Shown in pieces: positions 1 through 9,700 of a DNA stretch of 64,000 nucleotides. The DNA is from Buchananella sp. 14KM1171. Its GTDB lineage: Bacteria; Actinomycetota; Actinomycetes; Actinomycetales; Actinomycetaceae. The position numbers were made by a program, and so were the translations under genes. The stretch spans positions 1,302,001 to 1,366,000 of the forward strand of contig NZ_CP159981.1 in assembly GCF_041380365.1 (NCBI RefSeq). The letters are read 5' to 3'. The notes under the pieces were generated by a model, which was not told where the DNA came from, made no database searches, and saw only the letters and a list, made by a program, of their open reading frames with translations. How positions within the stretch are numbered: the first letter of the stretch is position 1; the number at the start of each line of letters is the position of its first letter.

Positions 1-120
1 ACTGTAGGGCCTTTGTCCTAGAGCGCTAAATCCGCTCAGCTATGGCGATAGTTAATACCAGTCTTCCACTGCTGGAAGGCGGAGTGGGGGACCGGCGAGA
101 GCGATTTTAATAACGGCTGG

Positions 121-149
121 CCCGCCGCGCGCGGCGCGGCGGGCTTTTT
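121..149 (+). terminator. Rho-independent terminator of a gene left of the window
   Basis: A perfect 10-bp G+C stem (121-130 with 134-143) with a 3-base loop is followed by C and five T on the plus strand. It would end a plus-strand transcript entering from the left and separates it from the convergent copper operon. No gene product can be named for bases 1-120. Confidence 0.8.
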
Positions 150-159
150 GTGGACGGGC

Positions 160-2655
160 CTAGGCCGGCAGGGCGGCGCGCAGGCGCAGCGAGTTGCTCA
201 CCACCAGCACGGATGAGAATGCCATCGCCAGGGCGGCGATCATCGGGTTGAGCCAGCCGAACGCGGCCAGGGGGATGGCGGCCACGTTGTAGAAGAAGGC
301 CCAAAAGAGGTTCTGCTTGATGGTGCGCAGCGTGGCGCGCGCCAGGCGGATCGCTGCGGGAACCGCCAGCAGGTCCGTGCGCACCAGCGTGACGTCCGCG
401 GCGGCGATCGCCACGTCGGTGCCGGTGCCCAGGGCGATACCCAGGCCGCGCTTGCCGGCGGCGGCAAGCGCGGCCGCGTCGTTCACGCCGTCGCCCACCA
501 TGCCCACGGTGGCGCCCGAGCGCTGGAGCTCCTCCACGATGGCCAGCTTGTCTGCCGGCAGCACGCCGGCGCGCACGTTTTCTATGCCGACCTGTTGGGC
601 CACGAACTGGGCGCTGGCCGGGTTGTCGCCGGTGACCAGCCACGGGGTCAGCCCCAGCGCCTTCAGTTCCGCCACGGCCTGCGCGGCCTCGGGCTTGAGC
701 GGGTCGCGCAGCACCAGCAGGGCGCGGCTCTGCCCACCCCAGCCCACGGCCACCACCGTGGCGCCCTGGGCGGAGAGCTCCCGTGCCCGCCGCTCCCAGG
801 CCGCCGCCTCATCCGCGTCCGCGCCGGCCGCATCCGCTGCGGCCCGGTCTGCGCCGTCCGTTCCGTCGGTCGCGCCGCCGCCGAGCTGCTGAGCCACCCA
901 CTGCGGGCGTCCGACCGCAACCTCGGCCCCCTCGACGGTGGCGCGCACCCCGTAACCGGTGGAGGAGTTAAACGCGGCGACCGGCGGGAGCGCGCCGGCG
1001 CCAAGCCGCTCCGAGGCCTCCCGGGCGGCTTCGGCCACCGCCGCAGCGATGGGGTGCTCGGAGTTCGCCTCCACCGCGCCCGCCAGCCGCAGCGCGGTCA
1101 ACGCCTCGCCGTGGGCGGGGCCGGCGGCAACGTTGGCCAACCCCGCCAGCGGAAGCGGGGCCGCCCCCGGCGAGGCGGCCAGCACGGCCTCCACGCGCAT
1201 CCGGGCCTGGGTGAGCGTGCCGGTCTTGTCCAGCACCACCGTATCCAGCGCCCGCGTGGACTCCAGGATCTCCGGCCCCTTGATCAGGATGCCGCGCCGG
1301 GCGGCCGCAGAGGTGCCCACCAGCAGCGCCGTGGGCGTGGCCAGGCCCAGCGCGCACGGGCAGGCGATGATCAGCACCGCCACCCCGGCGGTGAACGCCG
1401 CCGTCAGGGACGGGCCCCACAGCCACCAAGCCCCGAAGGTGAGCAGGCTCAACGAGATCACCACCGGCACGAACACCGCGGAAATCCGGTCCGCCAGGCG
1501 CTGCACCGGCGCCTTGCCCGCCATCGCGTTCGTCACCAGCGCGCTGATCTGCGCCAGCGCCGTGTCCTGCCCCACCGCCGTGGCGCGCACCAGCAGCGCC
1601 CCGGAGGTGTTCAGCGTGGCGCCGGTGACCCGGTCGCCGGGGGCCACGTCCACAGGCACCGGCTCCCCGGTGAGCAGGGACTCGTCCAGGGCGGAGGTGC
1701 CGTCAACCACCACACCGTCCGTGGCGACCTTCTGGCCGGGGCGCACCAGGAAGTGGTCCCCCACCCGCAGCTGCTCCACCGGCACGCTCACGGTGGCGCG
1801 CGTGGTCAGGTCCGTGACCAGGTCCACCTCCTTCGCGCCCAGCTCCAGCAGTGCGCGCAGCGCGTCTCCGGCTTGGCGCCGGGAGCGGCCCTCCAGGAAC
1901 CGGCCCAGCAGCAGGAAGACGACGATCGCCGCAGCGCCCTCGAAGTAGAGCTCCGCGCCCATCGAGTGGGTGGAGTGGCGCGGCAGCAGCGTCATGGACA
2001 TGCGCATGCCGATCTGGCCCGCGCCGCCCCAGATCAGGGCCCACGTGGACCACGCCAGCGAGGCCAGCACGCCCAGCGACACCAGCGTGTCCATGGTGGA
2101 ACCGCCGTGCCGCGCGGCCCGCGCCGCCGCCACGTGGAACGGCCAGGCGCCCCACGCGCCCACGATCCAGGCCAGCGGCGCGATCACCCACTGCCAGCCC
2201 GGGAATTGCAGCGGCGGGAACATGGACAGCGCGATCACCGGCGCGGCCAGCACCGCGCACACCGCCAGGTGCGTGCCCAGGCCGGCCGCCGTGGCGGGCG
2301 CTTGATTGTCCGACGTTGCCGCCCCGCCGCCCCCAGCAGCGGCCGCAGCGCCGGGCGGCGCAGCGGTGAGGGCGGCGGGCGGGGCGTCGTGCACCCCGGC
2401 AGGCGGCGTGGACTGGGCCGCAGCGGTGGCCGGCACGCGCAGGGAGGCGGTGTAGCCGGCGGCGCGGACGGCCTGAATCAGCTCTTCGGCGCCGACAGAG
2501 GGGTCGGTGACCTCGACGCGGGCGGAGTTCGTGGCCAGGTTGACCAGCGCCGAGACGCCGGTCAACTTGTTGAGTTTGCGCTCCACGCGGTTGACGCACG
2601 ACGCGCACGTCATGCCCTCCACGTTCAGGTCGATGAAGCGTTCCTCGCTGGCCAC
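160..2655 (-). CDS. copA: Copper-translocating P1B-type ATPase
   Basis: Exports Cu(I) across the cytoplasmic membrane using ATP. The 831-residue protein starts with one HMA metal-binding domain (GMTCASC, Cys17 and Cys20), followed by an Ala/Pro/Gly-rich spacer (about 75-125) and membrane helices. The P-type core is complete: TGE near 327, the CPC transport motif in a membrane helix near 432, the DKTGTLT phosphorylation site near 475, TGD near 673 and GDGVND near 720. A short Met/His-rich stretch (about 219-235) between early helices may be an external copper-gathering loop. It is the last gene of the csoR-copZ-copA operon, 28 bp after copZ. Length and motifs fit CopA; silver transport is also possible for the family. 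Confidence 0.96.
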   Translation of the reverse strand: MASEERFIDLNVEGMTCASCVNRVERKLNKLTGVSALVNLATNSARVEVTDPSVGAEELIQAVRAAGYTASLRVPATAAAQSTPPAGVHDAPPAALTAAPPGAAAAAGGGGAATSDNQAPATAAGLGTHLAVCAVLAAPVIALSMFPPLQFPGWQWVIAPLAWIVGAWGAWPFHVAAARAARHGGSTMDTLVSLGVLASLAWSTWALIWGGAGQIGMRMSMTLLPRHSTHSMGAELYFEGAAAIVVFLLLGRFLEGRSRRQAGDALRALLELGAKEVDLVTDLTTRATVSVPVEQLRVGDHFLVRPGQKVATDGVVVDGTSALDESLLTGEPVPVDVAPGDRVTGATLNTSGALLVRATAVGQDTALAQISALVTNAMAGKAPVQRLADRISAVFVPVVISLSLLTFGAWWLWGPSLTAAFTAGVAVLIIACPCALGLATPTALLVGTSAAARRGILIKGPEILESTRALDTVVLDKTGTLTQARMRVEAVLAASPGAAPLPLAGLANVAAGPAHGEALTALRLAGAVEANSEHPIAAAVAEAAREASERLGAGALPPVAAFNSSTGYGVRATVEGAEVAVGRPQWVAQQLGGGATDGTDGADRAAADAAGADADEAAAWERRARELSAQGATVVAVGWGGQSRALLVLRDPLKPEAAQAVAELKALGLTPWLVTGDNPASAQFVAQQVGIENVRAGVLPADKLAIVEELQRSGATVGMVGDGVNDAAALAAAGKRGLGIALGTGTDVAIAAADVTLVRTDLLAVPAAIRLARATLRTIKQNLFWAFFYNVAAIPLAAFGWLNPMIAALAMAFSSVLVVSNSLRLRAALPA

Positions 2656-2683
2656 TGGTTCCTCCTGGCTGGGTGGGGCCCGG

Positions 2684-2941
2684 TTACTTCTCGTCGCGGC
2701 GGATGGCGACGACGTCGTAGCCGGCCTCGTCGATGGCGGCGTTCAGGGCGGCGTCTTCCACCGGCTCGCTGATCACCACGGTGACGGTGGAGGTGGCGTC
2801 CTTGCGCAGCAGCACGGACACGTTGTTCACCTGCGGCAGCAGGTTCAGCTCGTCGGTCACGTGGCTGACGCAGTGGCCGCAGGTCATGCCGTCCACGTCG
2901 ATTTCGATGGTGCGGTCAAAGGTGGTGGGCTCCGTGCTCAT
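2684..2941 (-). CDS. copZ: CopZ-like copper chaperone (HMA domain)
   Basis: An 85-residue stand-alone HMA (ferredoxin-like) domain with the metal site MTCGHC, Cys21 and Cys24. Such proteins carry Cu(I) in the cytosol and hand it to the CopA N-terminal domain or to CsoR. The gene lies 27 bp after csoR and 28 bp before copA on the same strand, so one transcript is likely. The protein is acidic and slightly longer than the usual 68-70 residues, owing to short extensions at both ends. Function is inferred from the domain and the operon. Confidence 0.93.
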   Translation of the reverse strand: MSTEPTTFDRTIEIDVDGMTCGHCVSHVTDELNLLPQVNNVSVLLRKDATSTVTVVISEPVEDAALNAAIDEAGYDVVAIRRDEK

Positions 2942-2968
2942 GGAATTCTCCTTCTTGGGTGGGTGCGG

Positions 2969-3250
2969 TTAGGCGCGAATAAAACGGTTGAGTGCGGTCA
3001 TTACCTCTTGGACCTTTTCTTCCCCCTCGGCCCGGGAGGACTGGGCGGCCTGAATGACGCAGTGGTTCATATGGTCCGCGAGCAGCGAGTTGGCCACGGC
3101 CTGCAGCGCCTTGGTGGTGGCGGAAATCTGCGTCAGCACGTCGATGCAGTAGGTGTCCTCTTCGATCAGGCGCTGCAGCCCGCGCACCTGCCCCTCGATG
3201 CGGCGTAGCCGCGCCTGCAGGGCCGGCTTGCTGTCTGAGTAGCTCGCCAT
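2969..3250 (-). CDS. csoR: CsoR-family copper-sensing repressor
   Basis: A 93-residue all-helical repressor that leaves DNA when it binds Cu(I). The ligand set of CsoR is present: Cys35 (in YCID), His60 and Cys64 (in HMNHC), matching Cys36-His61-Cys65 of the M. tuberculosis protein. An in-frame extension reaches 3430, but its 60 residues are Pro/Arg-rich and would cover the operator, so the ATG at 3250, in front of the conserved ARLRRIEGQVRGLQ helix, is chosen. It is first in the operon with copZ and copA and very probably represses that operon through the palindrome at 3352-3370. Confidence 0.93.
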   Translation of the reverse strand: MASYSDSKPALQARLRRIEGQVRGLQRLIEEDTYCIDVLTQISATTKALQAVANSLLADHMNHCVIQAAQSSRAEGEEKVQEVMTALNRFIRA

Positions 3251-3351
3251 GGGGCTCCGATCGGGCGGTTGAATGGAAGTTAGGTCTGGGGGAGTGGCAG
3301 TGGGTGGGGGATGCGGCGGCCGCCCACACAGTGCCGTGTTTTCGCGCCTCA

Positions 3352-3370
3352 GTATACCCCCTGGGGGTAC
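3352..3370 (-). promoter_or_regulatory. CsoR-type operator of the copper operon
   Basis: TACCCCC-T-GGGGGTA (3355-3369) is a perfect 7-1-7 palindrome of the C-run/G-run type bound by CsoR repressors. It lies about 100 bp upstream of the csoR start, where the operon promoter is expected. Binding is inferred from the known operator class. Confidence 0.85.
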
Positions 3371-3792
3371 GGATGCAAGGCTGGCGGGGCGGCGAAGTGT
3401 GGGCAGTCCAACACGATTGGTATGTACCACTTGGCGGCCTGTGCCACTACATTCATGCCCAGTGTTAAGTGATCAAAAGTGATCGACACTCACCTGGGTC
3501 TTCCCAAAGCGCGCACGCAAGCGCGGCCTTGGGGCAAGGCTTGGAGTTCGCGGAGGCTCTAGAGGAGCGGGCCCGAGCTTCAAGAGGGGAAAGGGGTCCA
3601 GCATCGAAGGGACGCGGTGCTGGACCCCGACCCGTATTTAACGGCACAAATCCCCAAATGCGCGGGAGTCAAGCAAGCATTTAGGCGCTGACTATCATTT
3701 GTCTGCCATTTTGCTTATGCTGAGACGCGACTACGCGCTTTCGTGTCGTCAGATGACCTCATTCCTTCCCACGTACTGAGGACAAAAAGCAC
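3371..3792. other. Divergent intergenic region, copper operon / surface protein
   Basis: No convincing gene in 420 bp. It holds a repeat-rich site at 3461-3490 (AGTGT/ACACT ends around two direct copies of AGTGATC) and a strong hairpin at 3593-3628 (11 perfect bp, extendable to 14) without a clear T-run on the plus strand. On the minus strand the hairpin is followed by TTT. The second half must contain the promoter of the surface protein gene. A GAGGA ribosome-binding site lies about 15 bp before its ATG. Confidence 0.6.
3593..3628. terminator. Strong hairpin, possible insulator/terminator
   Basis: GGGGTCCAGCA (3593-3603) pairs perfectly with TGCTGGACCCC (3618-3628). It may separate the divergent units or act as a leader structure of the surface-protein mRNA. 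The lack of a clear T-tract on the plus strand makes a terminator role there uncertain. Confidence 0.45.
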
Positions 3793-6700
3793 ATGAAGAA
3801 CTCAATTAGCAGAACTATGCCTCTGCGAGGAGCTTGGTTGGCGCTGGCGCTAACCGTGCTCCTGCTTGCCCAGATGGCGTTTACCCCTTTTGCGGCCAAG
3901 GCCGTTTCTGCCGCGCCGGCAAACTACGACCTCAAGATCACCACCTTCGACGCGCTCCAGGATGGCAGCGAGCCGGACCTGACGGGTTGGAGCGGAGTGC
4001 CGATCGAGGCGGTGGCGCATGCGCACGTCTCCGGAATAGGAGAGGGGCTCCAGAACGTCCTATTCAGGCTCTCCATTCCCAAGCAGTCCGAATACATCGA
4101 GGCGGTGGAGTTCCTAGAGCCGCGCGAATCCTCATACACCGTCCGCTCAGAGGACGAGTCCAGCTGGTTCGTCGAATACTACGTAGACGACTTGGCCGAT
4201 CAGACCACCATCAGCGCGCCCTTCTCACTCACCTTCCGCAACGGCGCTGCCCCCAACGGCACCACCGTGACGCCCACCTGGATCCTGCTCTCCGACGAGC
4301 GCACCGAACTGGCCTCCGCCACCGCCACGTTCACCGCCAAGGCTTCCACTGCCTACAAGTTCAGCATGCAGGCATCGGAGGGCGTAGTTAAGAACGTCGA
4401 GGGCCAGCAGAACCGGGAGCGCGTTGCGCAGGCAACGTTCCAGCTTGCCTCCGAGCAGGAGGCGAGCGACGCCACCCACACGCCCGTCGAGGGCGTCCTG
4501 GTCAGCTACGACTTCCACGTCATTCCCGACCCCGCCTCCGGCGCGCCGGACGGGGCCGGCCAATTCTTCCCCTCCATGGTTCGCTTCGAAAACACCCTCG
4601 CCGAGGGCGTAGAGCTCGCCCCGCAGTCCATCCAGGAGGGATGGAGCGTGCAGGGGAACAAGGCCGTTTTCTCCGACGCATGGGACGCGGAGGCAACAGA
4701 CACTCGCGGCTACTTCAAGCGGATCCACCTGCTCTACAAGAACGTGGCCATCAAGGCACCTGCCGGCACGCCGCTAATGCACCAAAACGTCGGCACCGCC
4801 TTCCTCACCTACGAGGGCACCGACACGATGGTGTCCAGCACCGACACCGCCTGGGCGGAGTTCCGGGCCTACGGACCGCCCGCCGCCCCCGCCGCCCTGC
4901 AGCTGGAAAAGACCGCCAAGACCCCCCAGCTGACCTACGGCCACGACAGCCTCTGGCGGGAGGGAAGCTCCATCCCGGAGCAGGGTTCCGGCCGGATCAA
5001 GTTCGCCCTGAACTGGAGCCAGGACGGAGACACCCACCTGGCCAAGCGCGTCTCCGACCACTCCCTTGACCCGCGCCTGTACTACGACACCTTCGAGATC
5101 AGCCGCGGCTACCGCCTCAGCGCCCCGCAGGCCGCCGACCGTCAGGTGGAGGAGGCGCTCAACAACTCCTTCAACATCCTCTACGGCGTGCGCGCGAACG
5201 GCTACCGCGTAGAGATCGGGCGTAACCTCCAGGTGGGCCGCGAGTTGACGGTCAACGACCAGATCCGCAGCTTCGTCGCCCTGGAACTCGACTTCCCCAG
5301 GGGCCTGGCCATGAACTCCGTGGGTTACGAGTTCACCGTGGGAACGGACATGGTGCGGGCCGAGGTGCAGAAGTGGGGCGGCAAGGAGTACGGCACCCCA
5401 CAGGAGTACAGCAACAGCGCCACCTTCACCGCCACCGACAAGGTCACCGGTGTTGCGGCCACCAGCCCGGTGGCCACGGACACGGTGACCATCAAGCTGC
5501 CCGAACCGAAGCTCGACCTGAGCGGGGCCACCAACTACGGCCCCCGCACCTACCAGCGCTGCCCCGGCTTCAATCCCGGCCAGAGCCCCATCAGCTCCTG
5601 CCCCATGCTCTACCTGTTCACCGACACCCTGGTTCCCACCGGTAAGTGGGCGCCCGGCAACGGCACGGTCAACCGGCTGCGGCACGTGGTCATGCTCCCG
5701 CCCGGCGTCGAATTCGATCGCCTCTGGGACGTCAGGTTCAACAACTACACCCAGTCCCGCGACAGCTACACCACCCAAGTCCACCCGAACTACCTTGGCG
5801 ACGGCCGCGACGCGCTGGTGGTGGACCTGGGCGTCAACCGCGTGGTGAAGTCCGCCGACCGGCCCAACGCCACCCTCTCCCTGCGCTACTACCTGCGCGC
5901 CACCGGCCTCGCCCCCGAGGGTGAGAACGTGATCGACTCCTACTCGATCTGGCGCGACAACGGCGAGCGCGAGGTCACGGCCGAGGACGGCACCCACCGC
6001 TACGTGGACGCCCTGGACCTCGACAAGGACGGCAACACCACGGAGGCGTTCCTCACCAACCGGCACACGATCAACATCGTCGGCGCCAAGGAGGTCAGCG
6101 GTCGCCTAGAGGTATCCGCCAACGGGACCGACTGGTTCGTCAGCTCGCCGATGGTGGACAAGGGCGACTACTTCTACTGGCGCCAGTCCGTCACCAACGG
6201 CACCGACGCCCCGGTTGACCGCGTGCAGTTCATCGACGTCTTCCCGCACGTGAACGACCACTCGATCGTGCCGGACGCCCACGGCGCCTACGCCCCGCGC
6301 ACCTGGCTGCGCGAGAGCGACTACGGCGGCAGCCCGGAGGAGATGACCCACTCCGGGTTCCGGGCGCCGCTGGCCGGCCCCCTCAGCGAGCTACCGGAGA
6401 ACGCGCAGACACTGCAGAAGTTCGACCTCTACTACTCCCTGATCGAGCAGGGCCCCGACCTCAACTCCGTGCTGCAGGTCACCTGGCTCACGGAGGAGGA
6501 GCTGGCGCAGCAGGTGGCGCAAAACCGCGCCTCCTGGGCGGACGTGCGCATGACCAAGGCCGTCCTGAAGCCGGGCCAGAGCCTGGAACCGGGCTACACG
6601 GCTCACCTGGTCTCCAAGCACCAGATGCCGCCCAGCGGCTACAACCGGCCGTACCTCAACACCCAGGCTGCCATCAACTCGATGATCGTGTCCCACAGCG

Positions 6701-9700
6701 ACGGGACGTTCTTCGACACCAACAATTCGCGGGTAAACACGAGGAACTACACGATCACCGGCCGCGTCTTCATGGACCGCAACGCCAACGGCATCGAGGA
6801 CAGTGACGACTACCCCGGAGACGGGCAGCTGGTCTACGTGAAGAATGCCGACGGCAGTCCGGCCCGGAACGCCGACGGCACCGAGATCGACGGCACCTTC
6901 CCCTCGTTCGGTGAGTTCAGCTTTACCGTGGACAAGCGCGGCGAGTACAAGCTGGTCACCCAGAAGCAGGACGCGGAGGCATTCAGCCCCGCCAACGCGA
7001 CCGGAAACGGCACGATCTCCCACATCGAAACGGTGACCGGCAACGAAGGCGCCACCGGCGTATTCACGGTCTCGACCACCAACCCGTTCCCGAGCCGCAA
7101 CATAGGTATCGTGCCCGGCAGGCGGGACCTGACGATCCACAAGGTGGACGACAAGGGCAGGCCGCTGCCCGGGGTCCGCTTTGAGCTGCGCCGCCGCCCC
7201 CCGATGATCGACGCGGTCAGCCTGCCCACGCTCACCAGCGCGGTGGCTGCGGCCGTAGGCGGCTTCGTCAACCCGGCGCAGGCTGGGCCGATGCCCATGC
7301 CCATTCCCCGGCCCATCCCCCGGCCCATGCCGCAGCCGCTGCCCAAACCGCAGCCCATGCCGATTCCCGGCCCGGCGATCCCGGGTCAGGAGACCCGCGT
7401 AGGCGAGACCGACTCCGCTGGTAACGCCACCTTCGAGAACCTGGAGTTCGGCGAGTACGATGTCATCGAGCTGGAGCCACTGCCCGGCTTCCTCCCGATC
7501 GACCCGTTCTCGATCTACCTCTCCGGCACCAGCCCCTACCCGTCCAACGAGCAGGACGGTGCCTACCGGGTGGTGAACCACCAGTCCGGTGCCCAGATCC
7601 AGATCACGAAGGTTGATGCGGAAGACCCGCAGACCACCCTGGCCGGCGCGGTGTTCGAGCTGCTCCAGGGCAACACCACCGTGCAGACCTCCCAGCCCAC
7701 CACGATGGACGGCATCACCAACTTCTACGGGGTGAGCCCCGGTGAGTACCGGGTGGTGGAGGTGACGCCGCCGCGTGGTTTCTCCACCGGCGCCCCCTTC
7801 GACGTGACGGTGGATCAGTCCAGCACCCTTATCGAGAAGACGGTGGAGAACTACCGCTCCGAGGGCGCCGTGCTGCTGATGAAGACGGACGAAGCGGGCA
7901 GGCCCCTGCCAGGCGCAGAGTTCGGCCTGTTCCCGGTGATGGGGTTCGGCGACCAGGACACCCCGCGCTACACGGCGACCTCCGGCCAGGACGGCGTGGT
8001 GCGTTTCGACTTCGTCAGCTTCGGGGAATACCAGGTGCGCGAGCTCTCCGCGCCGCCCGGCTACGTCAAGAGCGAGCGGGTTGATACGGCGTACCTGGCA
8101 AGCGACGCCTACTTCATTGACCTGCGCTCGGAGCCGTTCGTCAACCGTGCCGTTTCCGGCACCGTGGAGCTGACCAAGGTTGACGCTGCGGACATGGTTT
8201 CCCTGCTGCCGGGCGCCGAGTTCGGCCTGTTCCAGCTCGGTCCCGACGGCGCGCCGGCCGCCCAGCCCCTGATGCGTCAACGCTCCGGCACCGACGGCGT
8301 GGTGCGCTTCACCCCGGTCCCGGTGGGCTCCTACCAGGTGAAGGAGATCGAGGCCGCGCCTGGTTTCGTCCTGTCCACCCAGACGTGGGACGCCCAGATC
8401 TCCGCCCAGGGCGAGGTGGTCAACCTCGGCAAGGTGGGCAACGCCCCGATCGCGAGCACTGTGACGGTGAAGAAGGTGGAGGCCGGTAATGCCGGTGTGG
8501 CTCTGCCTGGCGCCACCTTCGGGTTGTTCCCGGTTTCCGAGGCCGGTGTGGTGGCCGACGTTGCCGCCTATACCACCCAGTCGCAGGCCGACGGCGTGGC
8601 TACCTTCACGGGAGTCCGCAAGGGCACCTACGCGTTGCGTGAGGTGGCCGCCCCCGCCGGCTACGTGCTCTCCACTGCGGAGAAGCAGGTGGTGGTCTTC
8701 GAGCACGGCGCTACGGTGCCGCTCGGAGACTTCGAGAACACGCCGATCACTGGGTCGGTGAGCGTGAAGAAGGTTGAGACCGGCGCGGCGGCGAACCCGT
8801 TGGCTGGCGCGACGTTCGGCCTGTTCCCGGTGTCCGAGGCCGGTGTGGTGGCCGACGTTGCCGCTTACACCGCGCAGTCGCAGGCCGATGGCGTGGCTAC
8901 CTTCACGGGTGTGCGTTTTGGGAAGTACCAGTTGCGTGAGACCGTGGCGCCGGTGGGTTACCAGCTTTCGACCGTGACCAAGGAGGTTGTGGTTTCTACC
9001 CAGGGCCAGACGGTTGCGGTGGGTGACTGGGAGAACGCTCCGATTACTGGCACGGTGAGTGTGAAGAAGGTCGAGGCGGGTAATGGCGGTGCGGCGGCGA
9101 CCCCGTTGGCTGGTGCGACCTTCGGGTTGTTCCCGGTTTCCGAGGCCGGCGTGGTTGCTGACGCGGCTGCCTATACGGCGCAGTCGCAGGCCGATGGCCA
9201 GGCCACGTTTGCGAACGTGCGTTTCGGTAAGTACCAGTTGCGTGAGACGGTGGCGCCGGCGGGTTATCAGCTTTCGACCGTGACCAAGGAGGTTGTGGTT
9301 TCTACCCAGGGCCAGACCGTTGCGGTGGGTGATTGGGAGAACGCTGCGATTACTGGTTCGGTGGTGTTGACCAAGGTTGATGCTGCGGACATGGTGTCGG
9401 TGTTGCCGGGGGCTGAGTTTGGTTTGTTCCCGGTTGGTGGTGATGGGCAGGTGGCTGCTGCGCCGGTTGATCGTCAGGTTTCTGGGCGTGATGGTGTGGT
9501 GCGGTTTGAGAATGTGCGCTTTGGTTCGTACAAGGTGCGTGAGCTTGTTCCGGTGCTTGGTTTCCAGTTGTCTGGTCAGTCTTGGGATGCCCAGGTGGTT
9601 TCGCAGGGGCAGGTGGTCAACGTGGGCAAGGTGCCTAACGCGGTGATCACTGGCACGGTGAGTGTGAAGAAGGTCGAGACCGGTGCGGCGGCGACCCCGC

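Noticed and set aside
1-60. A tRNA-like stretch on the minus strand (TAGCTGAGCGG... followed by a possible anticodon arm)
   Set aside because: The D-arm resembles a tRNA-Ser, but the anticodon stem-loop does not fold with a 7-base loop and the 3' half is outside the window.
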